The notes under the pieces were generated by a model. It was not told the DNA's origin, did not search any database, and was given only the letters and a program-made list of their open reading frames with translations. From JBFLYH01 sp964630235 (GTDB taxonomy: Bacteria > Oederibacteriota > JAAXVQ01 > JAUVAV01), in NCBI GenBank assembly GCA_964630235.1, contig CAZVUO010000001.1, forward strand, positions 434,001-498,000: 64,000 nucleotides of DNA. The letters run 5' to 3'. This document shows, piece by piece, positions 8,530 through 16,479 of this stretch; the first letter of the stretch is position 1; each line of letters begins with the position of its first letter. The translations under genes were made by a program, and so were the position numbers.

Positions 8530-9618
8530 TCAGTGCTGGTGCGCAGCCGGCGCCGCTGCGTCCACCGCGGACTGCAGGCGGCTTTCCGCGTCGAGCATAA
8601 AATTGCCGTCCTTCACGACCTGGTCGCCGCTGGTCACGCCCTCCAGGACTTGGGCGAACTCGCCCGAGACTGCGCCCAGCCGGACCTGGCGGGGTTCGAA
8701 CCGGCCAGGGCCGGTCTGCACGAACACCACTTGCCGGGTGCCTGAATCCAGCACCGCGGAGGCCGGAATGACCACTGCCGGAGGCAAGGCAAGGCGGACC
8801 TCTGCGTCCGCGTACAGACCGGCGTAGAGATGCAGGGCTGGGTCGCGTACTTCCACGATGCCTCGGATGGTGCGGGCGCCGGCTTCCACGTAGGGTTGCA
8901 GCCCACGCAGCACGCCTGCAAATTGTTCCCGCAGCATGGGCACCCGGACCGTTACCGTCTGCCCCAGCCGGAGGAACGGTATGTCGGCTTCGTAAAAGTA
9001 CACATAGACCCAGAACGTTGGGTCCTGGTCCCTGACGAACAGATTGCTTTTGGGACGGCCGCGTTGTTCCAGCCGCCGGATCAGGTCCGGCCCCATACCC
9101 ATATGCTCCAGTTTCAAGCGGCTGGCGCTCCGCAATCCGGATTCGTCCCCTGCCGCCGAACTGCGCAGGAATTCGGCCTGCGCCTGGAACATGTCCGGAT
9201 CGTGCGCGACCTCGCCTTGCACCCGCAAGATCTTATCCAGGGCGCGTGGTTCGGCCTTGGCCGTCGTGACACCGATCAACTGCTGGCGGCGCGCGTCTAC
9301 CTCGATACCAGGACCTGCTGGCAGGAGCGTGTGGGTGGCGTGCTCCCCTATGCCCTCCATTCCTGGCATGCCCGGCATGGAAGACACTGGTTGCGCGCCT
9401 GGCCCTGGCGTTTGGGGCTGGGGGGTGGGCGTGAATGGCACGAGGTCCATGCCGCAGATCGGGCATTTGCCGGGTTGGTCTCGCACGATCTGCGGGTGCA
9501 TGGAGCAGTGGTACAGCTGGCCGGGCTGGCTTTGACTTTTCGCAGGACCGCAGGCAGGCGCCAGCAACAGGATGCCAACCAGTGAAACGAGCAACCAAGT
9601 TAAAGTGATCTTTTTCAT
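8530..9618 (-). CDS. cusB: Efflux RND periplasmic adaptor lipoprotein, CusB type, with N-terminal metal-binding domain
   Basis: 362 aa. The start at MKKITLTWLL is preferred over an upstream in-frame codon because GGAGGA lies 7 nt upstream. Residues 5-23 are a lipoprotein signal ending in APAC (Cys23). Residues of about 36-60 form the heavy-metal-binding domain YHCSMHPQIV...CPICGMDL. A Met-rich linker (SSMPGMPGMEG) and the membrane-fusion core with barrel-sandwich and beta-barrel segments follow (TVTVRVPMLREQFAGVLRG; PASAVLDSGTRQVVFVQ). The adaptor links CusA to an outer-membrane channel and may hand over Cu/Ag. First gene of the cusBA operon. Confidence 0.92.
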   Translation of the reverse strand: MKKITLTWLLVSLVGILLLAPACGPAKSQSQPGQLYHCSMHPQIVRDQPGKCPICGMDLVPFTPTPQPQTPGPGAQPVSSMPGMPGMEGIGEHATHTLLPAGPGIEVDARRQQLIGVTTAKAEPRALDKILRVQGEVAHDPDMFQAQAEFLRSSAAGDESGLRSASRLKLEHMGMGPDLIRRLEQRGRPKSNLFVRDQDPTFWVYVYFYEADIPFLRLGQTVTVRVPMLREQFAGVLRGLQPYVEAGARTIRGIVEVRDPALHLYAGLYADAEVRLALPPAVVIPASAVLDSGTRQVVFVQTGPGRFEPRQVRLGAVSGEFAQVLEGVTSGDQVVKDGNFMLDAESRLQSAVDAAAPAAHQH

Positions 9619-9724
9619 GACCGTTCCTCCTCGGCGTGAGCTGATCAACGGCAGAAAATACCGGGCAATTACACCTACCCATGCGAATAACGTGCAGCTG
9701 GTCTTGGTTTAAAAATTCGGGGTT

Positions 9725-9733
9725 ATTATACCA
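9725..9733 (-). promoter_or_regulatory. Extended -10 promoter upstream of cusBA
   Basis: On the minus strand TGGTATAAT is an extended -10 (TGn plus a perfect TATAAT), about 105 nt upstream of the cusB ATG. No good -35 lies 16-18 nt further up, as is usual for extended -10 promoters. The roughly 100-nt leader could hold regulation, but no operator was recognised. Confidence 0.45.
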
Positions 9734-9774
9734 CTGCTGTTAGATTTGGAGCCCTTTTCATATTTATTTTAAAG

Positions 9775-9790
9775 CCGGCGCTAAAGCCGG
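9775..9790 (-). terminator. Weak hairpin upstream of the cus promoter
   Basis: A CCGGC/GCCGG stem with a 6-nt loop, followed on the minus strand by CTTTAAAAT. It could end transcription entering from the A+T-rich stretch at 9800-10140 before the cus promoter. The stem is short and the U-run interrupted. Confidence 0.25.
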
Positions 9791-9826
9791 GTGTTTCGTA
9801 AAAACACTGCGCTATCTAGTTCTGTG

Positions 9827-10048
9827 TTATTCCGCCAAGAATAACCTTGAACCTGTTTGCGTTATGATTGCCTTGGGTAGCTCTTTTATAGGATATTCGG
9901 ATGGCATTTTTTGTCTTTCCAAATCTAGTTGTTTTACAATCGTTTTCCGGGCGCGGTGTCCAGGCGTGACATAAACAAAAAATACTACTCTCGGACAATT
10001 CGGTGACCCATAAGCACGATCTCCTGTTCTTAACCATGCTTCGACCAT
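9827..10048 (-). other. Gene-poor stretch with a possible gene remnant
   Basis: The 579 nt between cusB and the next lipoprotein (9619-10197) hold no confident gene. One 73-codon frame (9827-10048) contains VVFFVYVTPGHRARKTIVKQ, which looks protein-like, but there is no Shine-Dalgarno, the frame is short and an overlapping frame is equally open. It may be the C-terminal remnant of a decayed gene. The stretch is lower in G+C than its neighbours. No family is recognised. Confidence 0.25.
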
Positions 10049-10143
10049 GGGATTCGGTTATACCCGGACTGATAGCATTGGTAACGGTTAGCGGGCCAGG
10101 CGTAACTGTATTCTAAATAATTCGGATGGAAATAGCCGTTAAA

Positions 10144-10174
10144 GAAAACGCCCCGGAGGGGATCCCCCGGGGCG
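10144..10174 (-). terminator. Rho-independent terminator after the small lipoprotein gene
   Basis: On the minus strand CGCCCCGG (stem) with a 10-nt loop and CCGGGGCG is followed by TTTTCTTT. It lies 24 nt beyond the stop codon of the gene at 10198-10743. Confidence 0.8.
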
Positions 10175-10197
10175 CGGTGTTCGCTTGAGAAAAGAAT

Positions 10198-10743
10198 TTA
10201 TTTCTTCAGCTCGCTCAACCACTTGTCGATCAGGGTTTTTGCGCTGTCCAGCTCCTGCTTGATCTCGGCTGGAGTGACCAGGTTGTCCTTGGCCGCCTTC
10301 AGGGCGTCGTCCACCAGCGCGGACTCGGATGTCCAGGCCTGCTTGAGCTCGACCGACATTTTCCTCATGCTTTTTTTCGCCAAAGCGACCGCCTCGGTCC
10401 AGCTTTTTTCCAGTTCCGCCGATACGGTCTGGTTGGCGGTTATCATGGCTTGTTTGCCCGCCTCGACCTGGCCAGTGGCGATGTCAAAAGCCGCCCTGGC
10501 TTCCGTGTAGGCCAGCCTGGCCTGGGCATACACCTTTTGCTGCATCTGCTGTTCGGCCGCGTCCCATTTCGCCCTGGCCTCGTTCCAGGCGGCCGCCGCG
10601 TACGCTTCGGCGCCGGCTTGCTGGGCGGCCTGCATGGCCGCCTGCGCCGCGCCCTGCTCCTGCTCGGGCGGCTGCGCGCATCCCGCAACGATCATCAGCC
10701 CCAGAACCGCCGCCACGCCGACCATCCACTGCTTGCTCGTCAT
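10198..10743 (-). CDS. Small Ala-rich alpha-helical lipoprotein
   Basis: 181 aa starting at MTSKQWMVGV, with GGAGG 8 nt upstream; longer in-frame starts lack a ribosome site. The lipoprotein signal ends in IVAGC (Cys22). The mature protein is almost entirely helical and rich in Ala, Gln, Glu and Lys, e.g. AQAAMQAAQQAGAEAYAAAA and EARAKWDAAEQQMQQ. This resembles DUF4398-like or TPR-related periplasmic helical lipoproteins, without a confident match. It lies 21 nt upstream-side of the ECF sigma gene's 3' end but has its own terminator. Function unknown. Confidence 0.75.
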   Translation of the reverse strand: MTSKQWMVGVAAVLGLMIVAGCAQPPEQEQGAAQAAMQAAQQAGAEAYAAAAWNEARAKWDAAEQQMQQKVYAQARLAYTEARAAFDIATGQVEAGKQAMITANQTVSAELEKSWTEAVALAKKSMRKMSVELKQAWTSESALVDDALKAAKDNLVTPAEIKQELDSAKTLIDKWLSELKK

Positions 10744-10839
10744 TGCCTGGTCCTCCGCTTGGATTGAGAATGAACTGCGCTGGAGCGGTATGATATGCCC
10801 CGGGGGGAGCCGGGTCAAGGAAAAATCAACTGCAGACGC

Positions 10840-11415
10840 CTAGGCCCAGACGCCCCGGTAGGCCAGCCGCCGGTGCAGCATGACGCGGCCGCGCTTCAAA
10901 CACACACCGATGCTGCCCACCGATTGCCGGAGCTTTTGGGCGATGCTCCGGTAGTTCTCCTGCTCCTGATAAAACAACGCCATGGCGAGTTGGTATTTTT
11001 TCGGCAGTTTCCAGATCGCCAGCCGAAGGTACTGCTTGGTTTCGGAACGCATCGCGGTCTCTTCGGGATCAGGATCGGCCGCGGGCAACACAGGCGGGAG
11101 ATGTTGCGGGTCATCGCGCAGGAGTTTTTCCGTGCGCTTGCGTTGTTTGGAATAGCATTGATTGATGGCGATTCTGATCAGCCAGGTGCGCAGGCTGCTA
11201 TCGCCCCTGAACCGGGAGATTTTGTTCATCCCCAGGACGCGAAGGAAGACCTCCTGTGCAATATCCTCGGCGTCGTGCTGGCATTTGAGATATTTGCGGC
11301 TGATACCCACCAGCGTGGAATAATACCGGCGGAAAATGATTTCGCCTGCTTCCGTCTGTCCTTGCCGGATTAATTTCAGCAACTCCGCGTCGTTCATCTT
11401 TTCCAGTTTATTCAT
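10840..11415 (-). CDS. RNA polymerase ECF-type sigma-70 factor
   Basis: 191 aa. The start is placed at MNKLEKMNDAELLKL, with a GGGGGATGG purine run upstream; an extra 20 codons are possible. Sigma region 2 is clear: YYSTLVGISRKYLKCQHDAE, then DIAQEVFLRVLG (region 2.2) and FRGDSSLRTWLIRIAINQC (2.3/2.4). Region 4 follows as LPKKYQLAMALFYQEQENYR and SIAQKLRQSVGSIGVCLKRG (helix-turn-helix). No anti-sigma factor is adjacent; the following gene is the Ala-rich lipoprotein. Targets are unknown. Confidence 0.9.
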   Translation of the reverse strand: MNKLEKMNDAELLKLIRQGQTEAGEIIFRRYYSTLVGISRKYLKCQHDAEDIAQEVFLRVLGMNKISRFRGDSSLRTWLIRIAINQCYSKQRKRTEKLLRDDPQHLPPVLPAADPDPEETAMRSETKQYLRLAIWKLPKKYQLAMALFYQEQENYRSIAQKLRQSVGSIGVCLKRGRVMLHRRLAYRGVWA

Positions 11416-11580
11416 GCGTCCATCCCCCGGGTTGATCAATCTCCTCGCCTCTATTTCAAGCATTTTGCGTGCCAAAAACCCTGGGATTTAAATAGGCTGG
11501 ATAGAAAGGCTTTTCAGGGGGATGGACTTGGATGAACCGGAGAAAATCAGGACAGCCCAGACTCCGTGTAAGGGTTTCCC

Positions 11581-12984
11581 TTACTTCGTGTCCCGCGCCT
11601 GGTCCCACTTAATATGAAGCAACCGCATGCGCTCATAAATATACCGGGGATTTTTAATCTTGAGTTTAACCGCCGTCTGAGCGGGATTGTTGCCGTTCTG
11701 CGCCAGATGGTGGAGCAGATAATCCTTCTCCATCTGTTCGGCCTTGTCTTTGATGATTTCCTTCATGGCCGGATAATCCAGGTGGTACAGATCCTGGTTG
11801 TCCAGCGGCCGCGCGGAGCCTGAAGGCGCGGACGCGAAGAACCCCGCAAAATCCTCCCAGCTCAGGCTGGAACCGCGGCAGTTCCCCACGCCCACCTCGA
11901 TCCCTTTTTCCAGCTCCCTGACATTGCCGTCCAGCGGCAGGCTGGCGATCCGGTCCGCCACCGCGGCAGCGGGCTGGACGTTCTTTTGATATTTTTGGTT
12001 GTACTTCTTAATGAAATAATTCACCAGCAAGGGAATGTCCTCCCGCCGCTGCCGCAGCGGCGGAAGCACGATGGGCTCGGTCTTCAAGCGGTAGAACAGA
12101 TCCTGGCGGAACCGTCCTTCCTCGACCATTTGCTCCAAGTTTCGGTTGGTGGCCGCGATCACGATCACGTCCAGCTTGATCTCCTCGTTCCCGCCTACCC
12201 GGCAAAAGGTTTTCTGGTCGGAATCAAAGAGGTGCAGTAATTTGGCCTGGACGCCAAGGTCCAGTTCGCCGATCTCGTTGAAAAAAGCGATGCCTCCCGC
12301 GGCTTCCTCGATCTTACCTTTCGTGAAGACCGCGCTGGAGTAAGAGCCTTTTTCCCGGCCGAAGATCTCCGCCTCGAAAAGCGTAGCGGGGATCGCCGGA
12401 CAGTTGATATGGTAGAACGGCCGGTCCCGGCGGGGACTGAGCTGATGATACAGCTTGGCGAACAGGTCCTTGCCCGTGCCGTTCTCGCCCAGGATCAGGG
12501 TATCCAGCTGGGATTTGGCCCGGCGCTCCACTTTGAGCATCAGGTCCATGATCGCCGGCCCGCCGACAATCTCCGCGTCGCCCAGCTCGCGGCAGTTCTC
12601 TGTCGGCGGCTGGCGTTTGGCCAGACTGGTCTGGACCTTCTCCAGAAGTTCCTCGGATTTGAACGGTTTGTAGATGTAGTCATCCAATCCCTGGCTGAGA
12701 AGCTGTTTAAGTTTGACGGCGTCCCCGCGGCCGCTGATCACGATGATCGGCAGTTGTTCCTGGGAATAACGACCCCGGATCTGTTGGATGATCTTGACGC
12801 CGGCCATCTCGTCTTCGCCGAAACGCAGGTCCAGGGTGACCAGGTCCGGCTGGAATTCAGCGATCCGCTGCAGCACGCTTTCGGTCTGCCGGCCGGACTC
12901 CACGGTGTATCCTTCGCCCTGAAGAATTCCGGTTATGGTCTCCAGGACCAGGAGTTCGTCATCCAACACCAGGATCTTTGTCAT
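11581..12984 (-). CDS. NtrC-like response regulator with degenerate sigma-54 contact motif
   Basis: 467 aa: receiver (1-125), AAA+ domain (about 135-370), C-terminal helix-turn-helix (about 430-460). The receiver keeps the phospho-acceptor Asp52 (VTLDLRF), ISGRGD and the Lys in YIYKPF. The AAA+ domain has Walker A GENGTGKD and the sensor/Arg-finger segment GRFRQDLFYRL. The GAFTGA loop that contacts sigma-54 reads GSYSSA, and Walker B is FFNEIGE rather than FLDEIGE. The protein may therefore bind DNA in response to phosphorylation but activate sigma-54 polymerase poorly or not at all, as some NtrC relatives do. It overlaps the kinase gene by 4 nt, so the two are a pair. Confidence 0.88.
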   Translation of the reverse strand: MTKILVLDDELLVLETITGILQGEGYTVESGRQTESVLQRIAEFQPDLVTLDLRFGEDEMAGVKIIQQIRGRYSQEQLPIIVISGRGDAVKLKQLLSQGLDDYIYKPFKSEELLEKVQTSLAKRQPPTENCRELGDAEIVGGPAIMDLMLKVERRAKSQLDTLILGENGTGKDLFAKLYHQLSPRRDRPFYHINCPAIPATLFEAEIFGREKGSYSSAVFTKGKIEEAAGGIAFFNEIGELDLGVQAKLLHLFDSDQKTFCRVGGNEEIKLDVIVIAATNRNLEQMVEEGRFRQDLFYRLKTEPIVLPPLRQRREDIPLLVNYFIKKYNQKYQKNVQPAAAVADRIASLPLDGNVRELEKGIEVGVGNCRGSSLSWEDFAGFFASAPSGSARPLDNQDLYHLDYPAMKEIIKDKAEQMEKDYLLHHLAQNGNNPAQTAVKLKIKNPRYIYERMRLLHIKWDQARDTK

Positions 12985-14261
12985 GTGCGTTTCCCTTCCG
13001 ACGGCTCGGCGGCTGGTTCCAGGAGGGGGAGCGTGAAAGCGAAAACGGTTCCGGTCCCGAGCCGGCTGTCCACGATCTTGAGTTCGCCGCCGAGGCGGTT
13101 GATCAGCTGGCGGGCGTTGGTCAACCCCAGCCCCATGCCTTTTCCCCGAGGATCGATCTGAACGTATGGCTCGAATATTTTGTCCCAGTTTTCCCTCGCG
13201 ATGCCCGCGCCGTGATCACGGACATACACGTTCTGCCAGGCGCCGTTGCTTTCCACTTTGATTTCGATCTCGCCGTCCGGTCCCGAATATTTGATCGCGT
13301 TGTGGATCAGGTTGACCAGTATTCTTTTGACCGCATGCGGGTCCGCCCACGCCCGGCAGGAAGTGCCGGGCGGCGTGTAGTTGAATTTCAACCCGTATTG
13401 TGTCATGGTTTCGGCGTGGCTTTCCAAAACCGTGCGGATGACTTTTAGCAGATCAATGTCCGTTGGAATGATCTCCGTCTGTCCCGAGGCCAGTTTGCTC
13501 TGGTCGTTGAGATTGTTGAGATAGTTTTCAATGGACTCGGCGCTCTCCTGGGTCAATTTTAAATCCCTTTCCAGCTGTTCGTTGCCGGGGCTCTTCCTGA
13601 GTTTGCTTAAATTCACGGCGGTCTTGCCGACGATGACGGTCAGCTCCTGCTTGGCGTCGTGTGCGATGCGGCGGATCATGTCTGATTTGGTTTTTTCGGC
13701 CTGGGCCAGGGCGGCATGGGCGCGCGCCAGAAGCAGCATGAAGATCATGAGCAAGGTCAGCAAAATCAGGATCAGGCTGATGGCCATGCCGATCATTTGC
13801 TTGGATTGCTGAAATCCGGTTTGCGCGAAGACCAGCCGCAGGTTGGCATTGCCGACCTCGCGCAGGGTGAGCGGCTGCTGCACGAAGACCAGGTTCTGCC
13901 CCGGGGCCTGGCGGACCCACGGGGCCCGCGAACCCGCCTCTTTTGGCCAGGCAGACGGCTGGAGGGCGGCTTGCCCGCTGCGGACCACGGTTTTGCCTTC
14001 CAGGGTTACGCCAATGTAGTGAATAAACGGGATTTGGGTCAACAGCTTGAGGATCTGGTGGAAATAATCGTATTGGGCGTTGTTGATGAACACCATGGAC
14101 GTCTGGGCGATGTTTTGCGCCAAGTCAAGGTGCTCCCGGATGCGCTGCCGTTCAAAAACCTGCACGTTCATCCAGATCACGCCGACCGCCGACAGCGTCA
14201 AACCCAGGACCATCCCGCCGGTGAGCAGAGGCCAATGTTTCCTAACCCAGGGGGGGATCAT
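12981..14261 (-). CDS. Membrane sensor histidine kinase
   Basis: 426 aa from MIPPWVRKHWPLL. GAAAGG stands 9 nt before this ATG but directly touches the next ATG upstream (14270), so the inner start is preferred. TM1 is about residues 10-30, an extracytoplasmic loop of about 120 residues follows, and TM2 is about 156-178. The H-box reads RIAHDAKQELTVI. The ATPase part has the N-box NLIHNAIKYSG, D-box DHGAGI and G-box GKGMGLGLTNARQL, all intact, so it should be active. It is encoded between the barrel-PhnD fusion and its response regulator with gaps of no more than 13 nt, so the fusion protein is a likely ligand-sensing partner in the periplasm. Confidence 0.9.
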   Translation of the reverse strand: MIPPWVRKHWPLLTGGMVLGLTLSAVGVIWMNVQVFERQRIREHLDLAQNIAQTSMVFINNAQYDYFHQILKLLTQIPFIHYIGVTLEGKTVVRSGQAALQPSAWPKEAGSRAPWVRQAPGQNLVFVQQPLTLREVGNANLRLVFAQTGFQQSKQMIGMAISLILILLTLLMIFMLLLARAHAALAQAEKTKSDMIRRIAHDAKQELTVIVGKTAVNLSKLRKSPGNEQLERDLKLTQESAESIENYLNNLNDQSKLASGQTEIIPTDIDLLKVIRTVLESHAETMTQYGLKFNYTPPGTSCRAWADPHAVKRILVNLIHNAIKYSGPDGEIEIKVESNGAWQNVYVRDHGAGIARENWDKIFEPYVQIDPRGKGMGLGLTNARQLINRLGGELKIVDSRLGTGTVFAFTLPLLEPAAEPSEGKRT

Positions 14262-14274
14262 GCCCGGCATCCTT

Positions 14275-16479
14275 TCACGGCGCCGCCAGGAATTGTTCGA
14301 TGCCGAAATAATCCAGCACCGGTTTTGCGGCCGGATCTTCGTGGAACCGCAGCAAGGCCTCGGTCAGCTGCCCCACCTGTTTCTGCTTGGCCTGGCTCTT
14401 CGAAGGACGGCTGTAGAGATAGTGGTTGGGTATCGGCTTGGATCTGGCGATGGCCTTGATGCCAATGGGGTATTCGGTCTTGAGATTGCCGGCGATGGTC
14501 TCCATGTATTCAAAGGCCGCGATCGCGTCCACGCCTTTCATCTGCAGCGCGCCCATCGCATCCACGCCGCTCTTGAATTTAAACGTGTTTTTAAAGTAAT
14601 GGATGTTGGTATATCCGGAATCCTGGAGATAAAAATACGCCTTCAGGTGCTGCAGAATTTCGGAATGAATATACCCCAGGCGCCGATCCCGCAAATCCTC
14701 GGGTTGGCTGAAGGCCTGGTCCTTGGCCACATACAGGCAGCAGGCCTGGGTGGTCTTGCCCCGGCTTTGCAGCGTCAGGACGGGCCGGATGGTCTCGTGC
14801 TCCGCGTAGATCTGGAAAAAGGGCGAATAGGACGCCAGCAGGTCAACATACCCGTGGATGAAATCGTTCTTCAGATTGTCAAGGTTGTATTCGCGGAACT
14901 CCACGTTCATATTGGTCGCGGAGGCGAGGTAGGCTTTCAAGACGCCCAGCAGCGGCTCCAGTTGTTCACGCGTCCCGAAATCCGAGCGGATCTCCGTCTG
15001 GACACCGATGACGATTCGGTTCCAATCTTTCTCCGGCACCGCGTAGCGCTGGGTGTGGGCCGCGGCGAGGCTTTTTTGGATCTCCGCCACGTCCAGCCCG
15101 GCTGACTGGGCGATGGCTTGCAGCTGCGTCAAGATCCCCTCGGATCCCGCCGCTGTTCTCGCTTGCGTCATGATCTTGACCAGCTCGTCCGCCTGCGCCG
15201 CGGCCGCCTCCACCTTCCGGGCCAGCCGGGCTGTTTTTCCCTCCTCGGCCGCCACCTGGTCCGCGGCCTCGCGCGAGGCCTGCGCGGCGGTCTCGCGCGC
15301 CAACCGGGAGGCCTCGCGCGCGGAGTCCACCGCGGTCTGCGCGGAATCCCTGACCCCTTGCGCCAGCGCGGTCCCCAGCCGCAGGTTCTGGATCAGCCCT
15401 TCATCGCGAACAAAGGTTCCCGGTGGCCGGACGGGCTGGCCGCCCGGCAAAGAGGCCGAGGGCTCGTCCAGGTCCCAGCGGAGCAGGAGCCCGACGCGGT
15501 GCGACCCCAGAGTGCCGGCCAGGTACCAGGGATACGCGAAGGCGTAATCTATTTGAAGGCACAGTGGCGACCGGGGCAGGCTTTCCCTGACACTCAGGCC
15601 GGCGGTCAGGCTGTCGGTGTTGACGCCGGCGCGCAGCCCGATGCGCTCTCCGAGCCACCAGCTTTCCACCCCGGCTTTCGGCGTATAGACGTGGGCGCGC
15701 GCCGTGACCTCGGCGGCCGAGAGCAGGGAATCCAGCGGGCCCGCTTTCCAGCGGAGTTGATAGCTTCCGCCCAGGCGGAAAACTGCGGGCACATATTCCT
15801 CGACCGTCAGGCCAACGTCAGCCGGCACGATATTTTCTACGCTGAACCCGACCTGAACCCCGTCATAAACGGTCGCCAGCACGCCGGCATCCGCGGTATA
15901 AGCCAGCTTTTGTCTGTCCGCCGAGGGATAGTAGGGGGCCGTGGTATAGGGACCGGCGTCCACCATCCACTGCAACCCCTTCACGGTGATCCCGGCATTC
16001 ACCTCGATCCCGAGGTCCAACGTATATGGCGACCAGAGGCAGCGGCCGAACGAGAGGAGGAAGGTGTTCTCCTTGTATAGCAGGGTGTTGAATTGTGCCC
16101 AGCCCACGCCCAGGGTCCCGATCGAGGGGTCGAAAGGCACGGCCACTGCCAGATAATTATAGCCGCTATGGTCGAATTGGCCGTTATAGAGACGGGTATC
16201 CAATCCGGAATAGAGGTCGGAATACATGCCGTTGATCTCAATGTTTTTAATATGGGCCAGCCCGGCCGGGTTGAAGAGCAAGGCATTGGTGTCATCAGCT
16301 ACGCTGGTAAACGCCTCGCCCATGCCCGCGGGTCGCACGCCGTCCACGCCATCCAGAAAATAAGCGCCGGCGCCTGTGGCGAGCGCACTGACCAGGCCTG
16401 CCAGCCATGCGGCTGCTTGCAGCGCCCGGGCGAGTCGGCTGTAGCCGAACGGAGCGGACCTGGCATCGCCGCCGCTCAT
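14275..16479 (-). CDS. Fusion of outer-membrane barrel (PorV/UPF0164-like), coiled coil and PhnD-like binding domain
   Basis: 734 aa. A signal peptide covers about residues 18-39. Residues 40-345 look like a PorV/UPF0164 or FadL-like beta-barrel, with the hallmark GMGEAFTSVADDTNALLFNP near the N-terminus and alternating strands to LLLRWDLDEP. Residues of about 370-440 are an Ala-rich coiled coil (SAREASRLARETAAQASREA). Residues 480-734 match PhnD-like substrate-binding proteins: IVIGVQTEIRSDFGTREQLE, GYVDLLASYSPFFQIYAEHE, LYVAKDQAF followed by EDLRDRRLGYI, and MKGVDAIAAFEYM. No ABC transporter genes are nearby; a kinase and regulator follow, so a sensory rather than transport role is inferred. 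Its ATG overlaps the upstream stop (ATGA). Confidence 0.85.
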   Translation of the reverse strand: MSGGDARSAPFGYSRLARALQAAAWLAGLVSALATGAGAYFLDGVDGVRPAGMGEAFTSVADDTNALLFNPAGLAHIKNIEINGMYSDLYSGLDTRLYNGQFDHSGYNYLAVAVPFDPSIGTLGVGWAQFNTLLYKENTFLLSFGRCLWSPYTLDLGIEVNAGITVKGLQWMVDAGPYTTAPYYPSADRQKLAYTADAGVLATVYDGVQVGFSVENIVPADVGLTVEEYVPAVFRLGGSYQLRWKAGPLDSLLSAAEVTARAHVYTPKAGVESWWLGERIGLRAGVNTDSLTAGLSVRESLPRSPLCLQIDYAFAYPWYLAGTLGSHRVGLLLRWDLDEPSASLPGGQPVRPPGTFVRDEGLIQNLRLGTALAQGVRDSAQTAVDSAREASRLARETAAQASREAADQVAAEEGKTARLARKVEAAAAQADELVKIMTQARTAAGSEGILTQLQAIAQSAGLDVAEIQKSLAAAHTQRYAVPEKDWNRIVIGVQTEIRSDFGTREQLEPLLGVLKAYLASATNMNVEFREYNLDNLKNDFIHGYVDLLASYSPFFQIYAEHETIRPVLTLQSRGKTTQACCLYVAKDQAFSQPEDLRDRRLGYIHSEILQHLKAYFYLQDSGYTNIHYFKNTFKFKSGVDAMGALQMKGVDAIAAFEYMETIAGNLKTEYPIGIKAIARSKPIPNHYLYSRPSKSQAKQKQVGQLTEALLRFHEDPAAKPVLDYFGIEQFLAAP

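Noticed and set aside
9816..10037. A second small minus-strand frame overlapping the possible remnant at 9827-10048
   Set aside because: No ribosome site, no family, and overlaps another open frame; at most one could be real.
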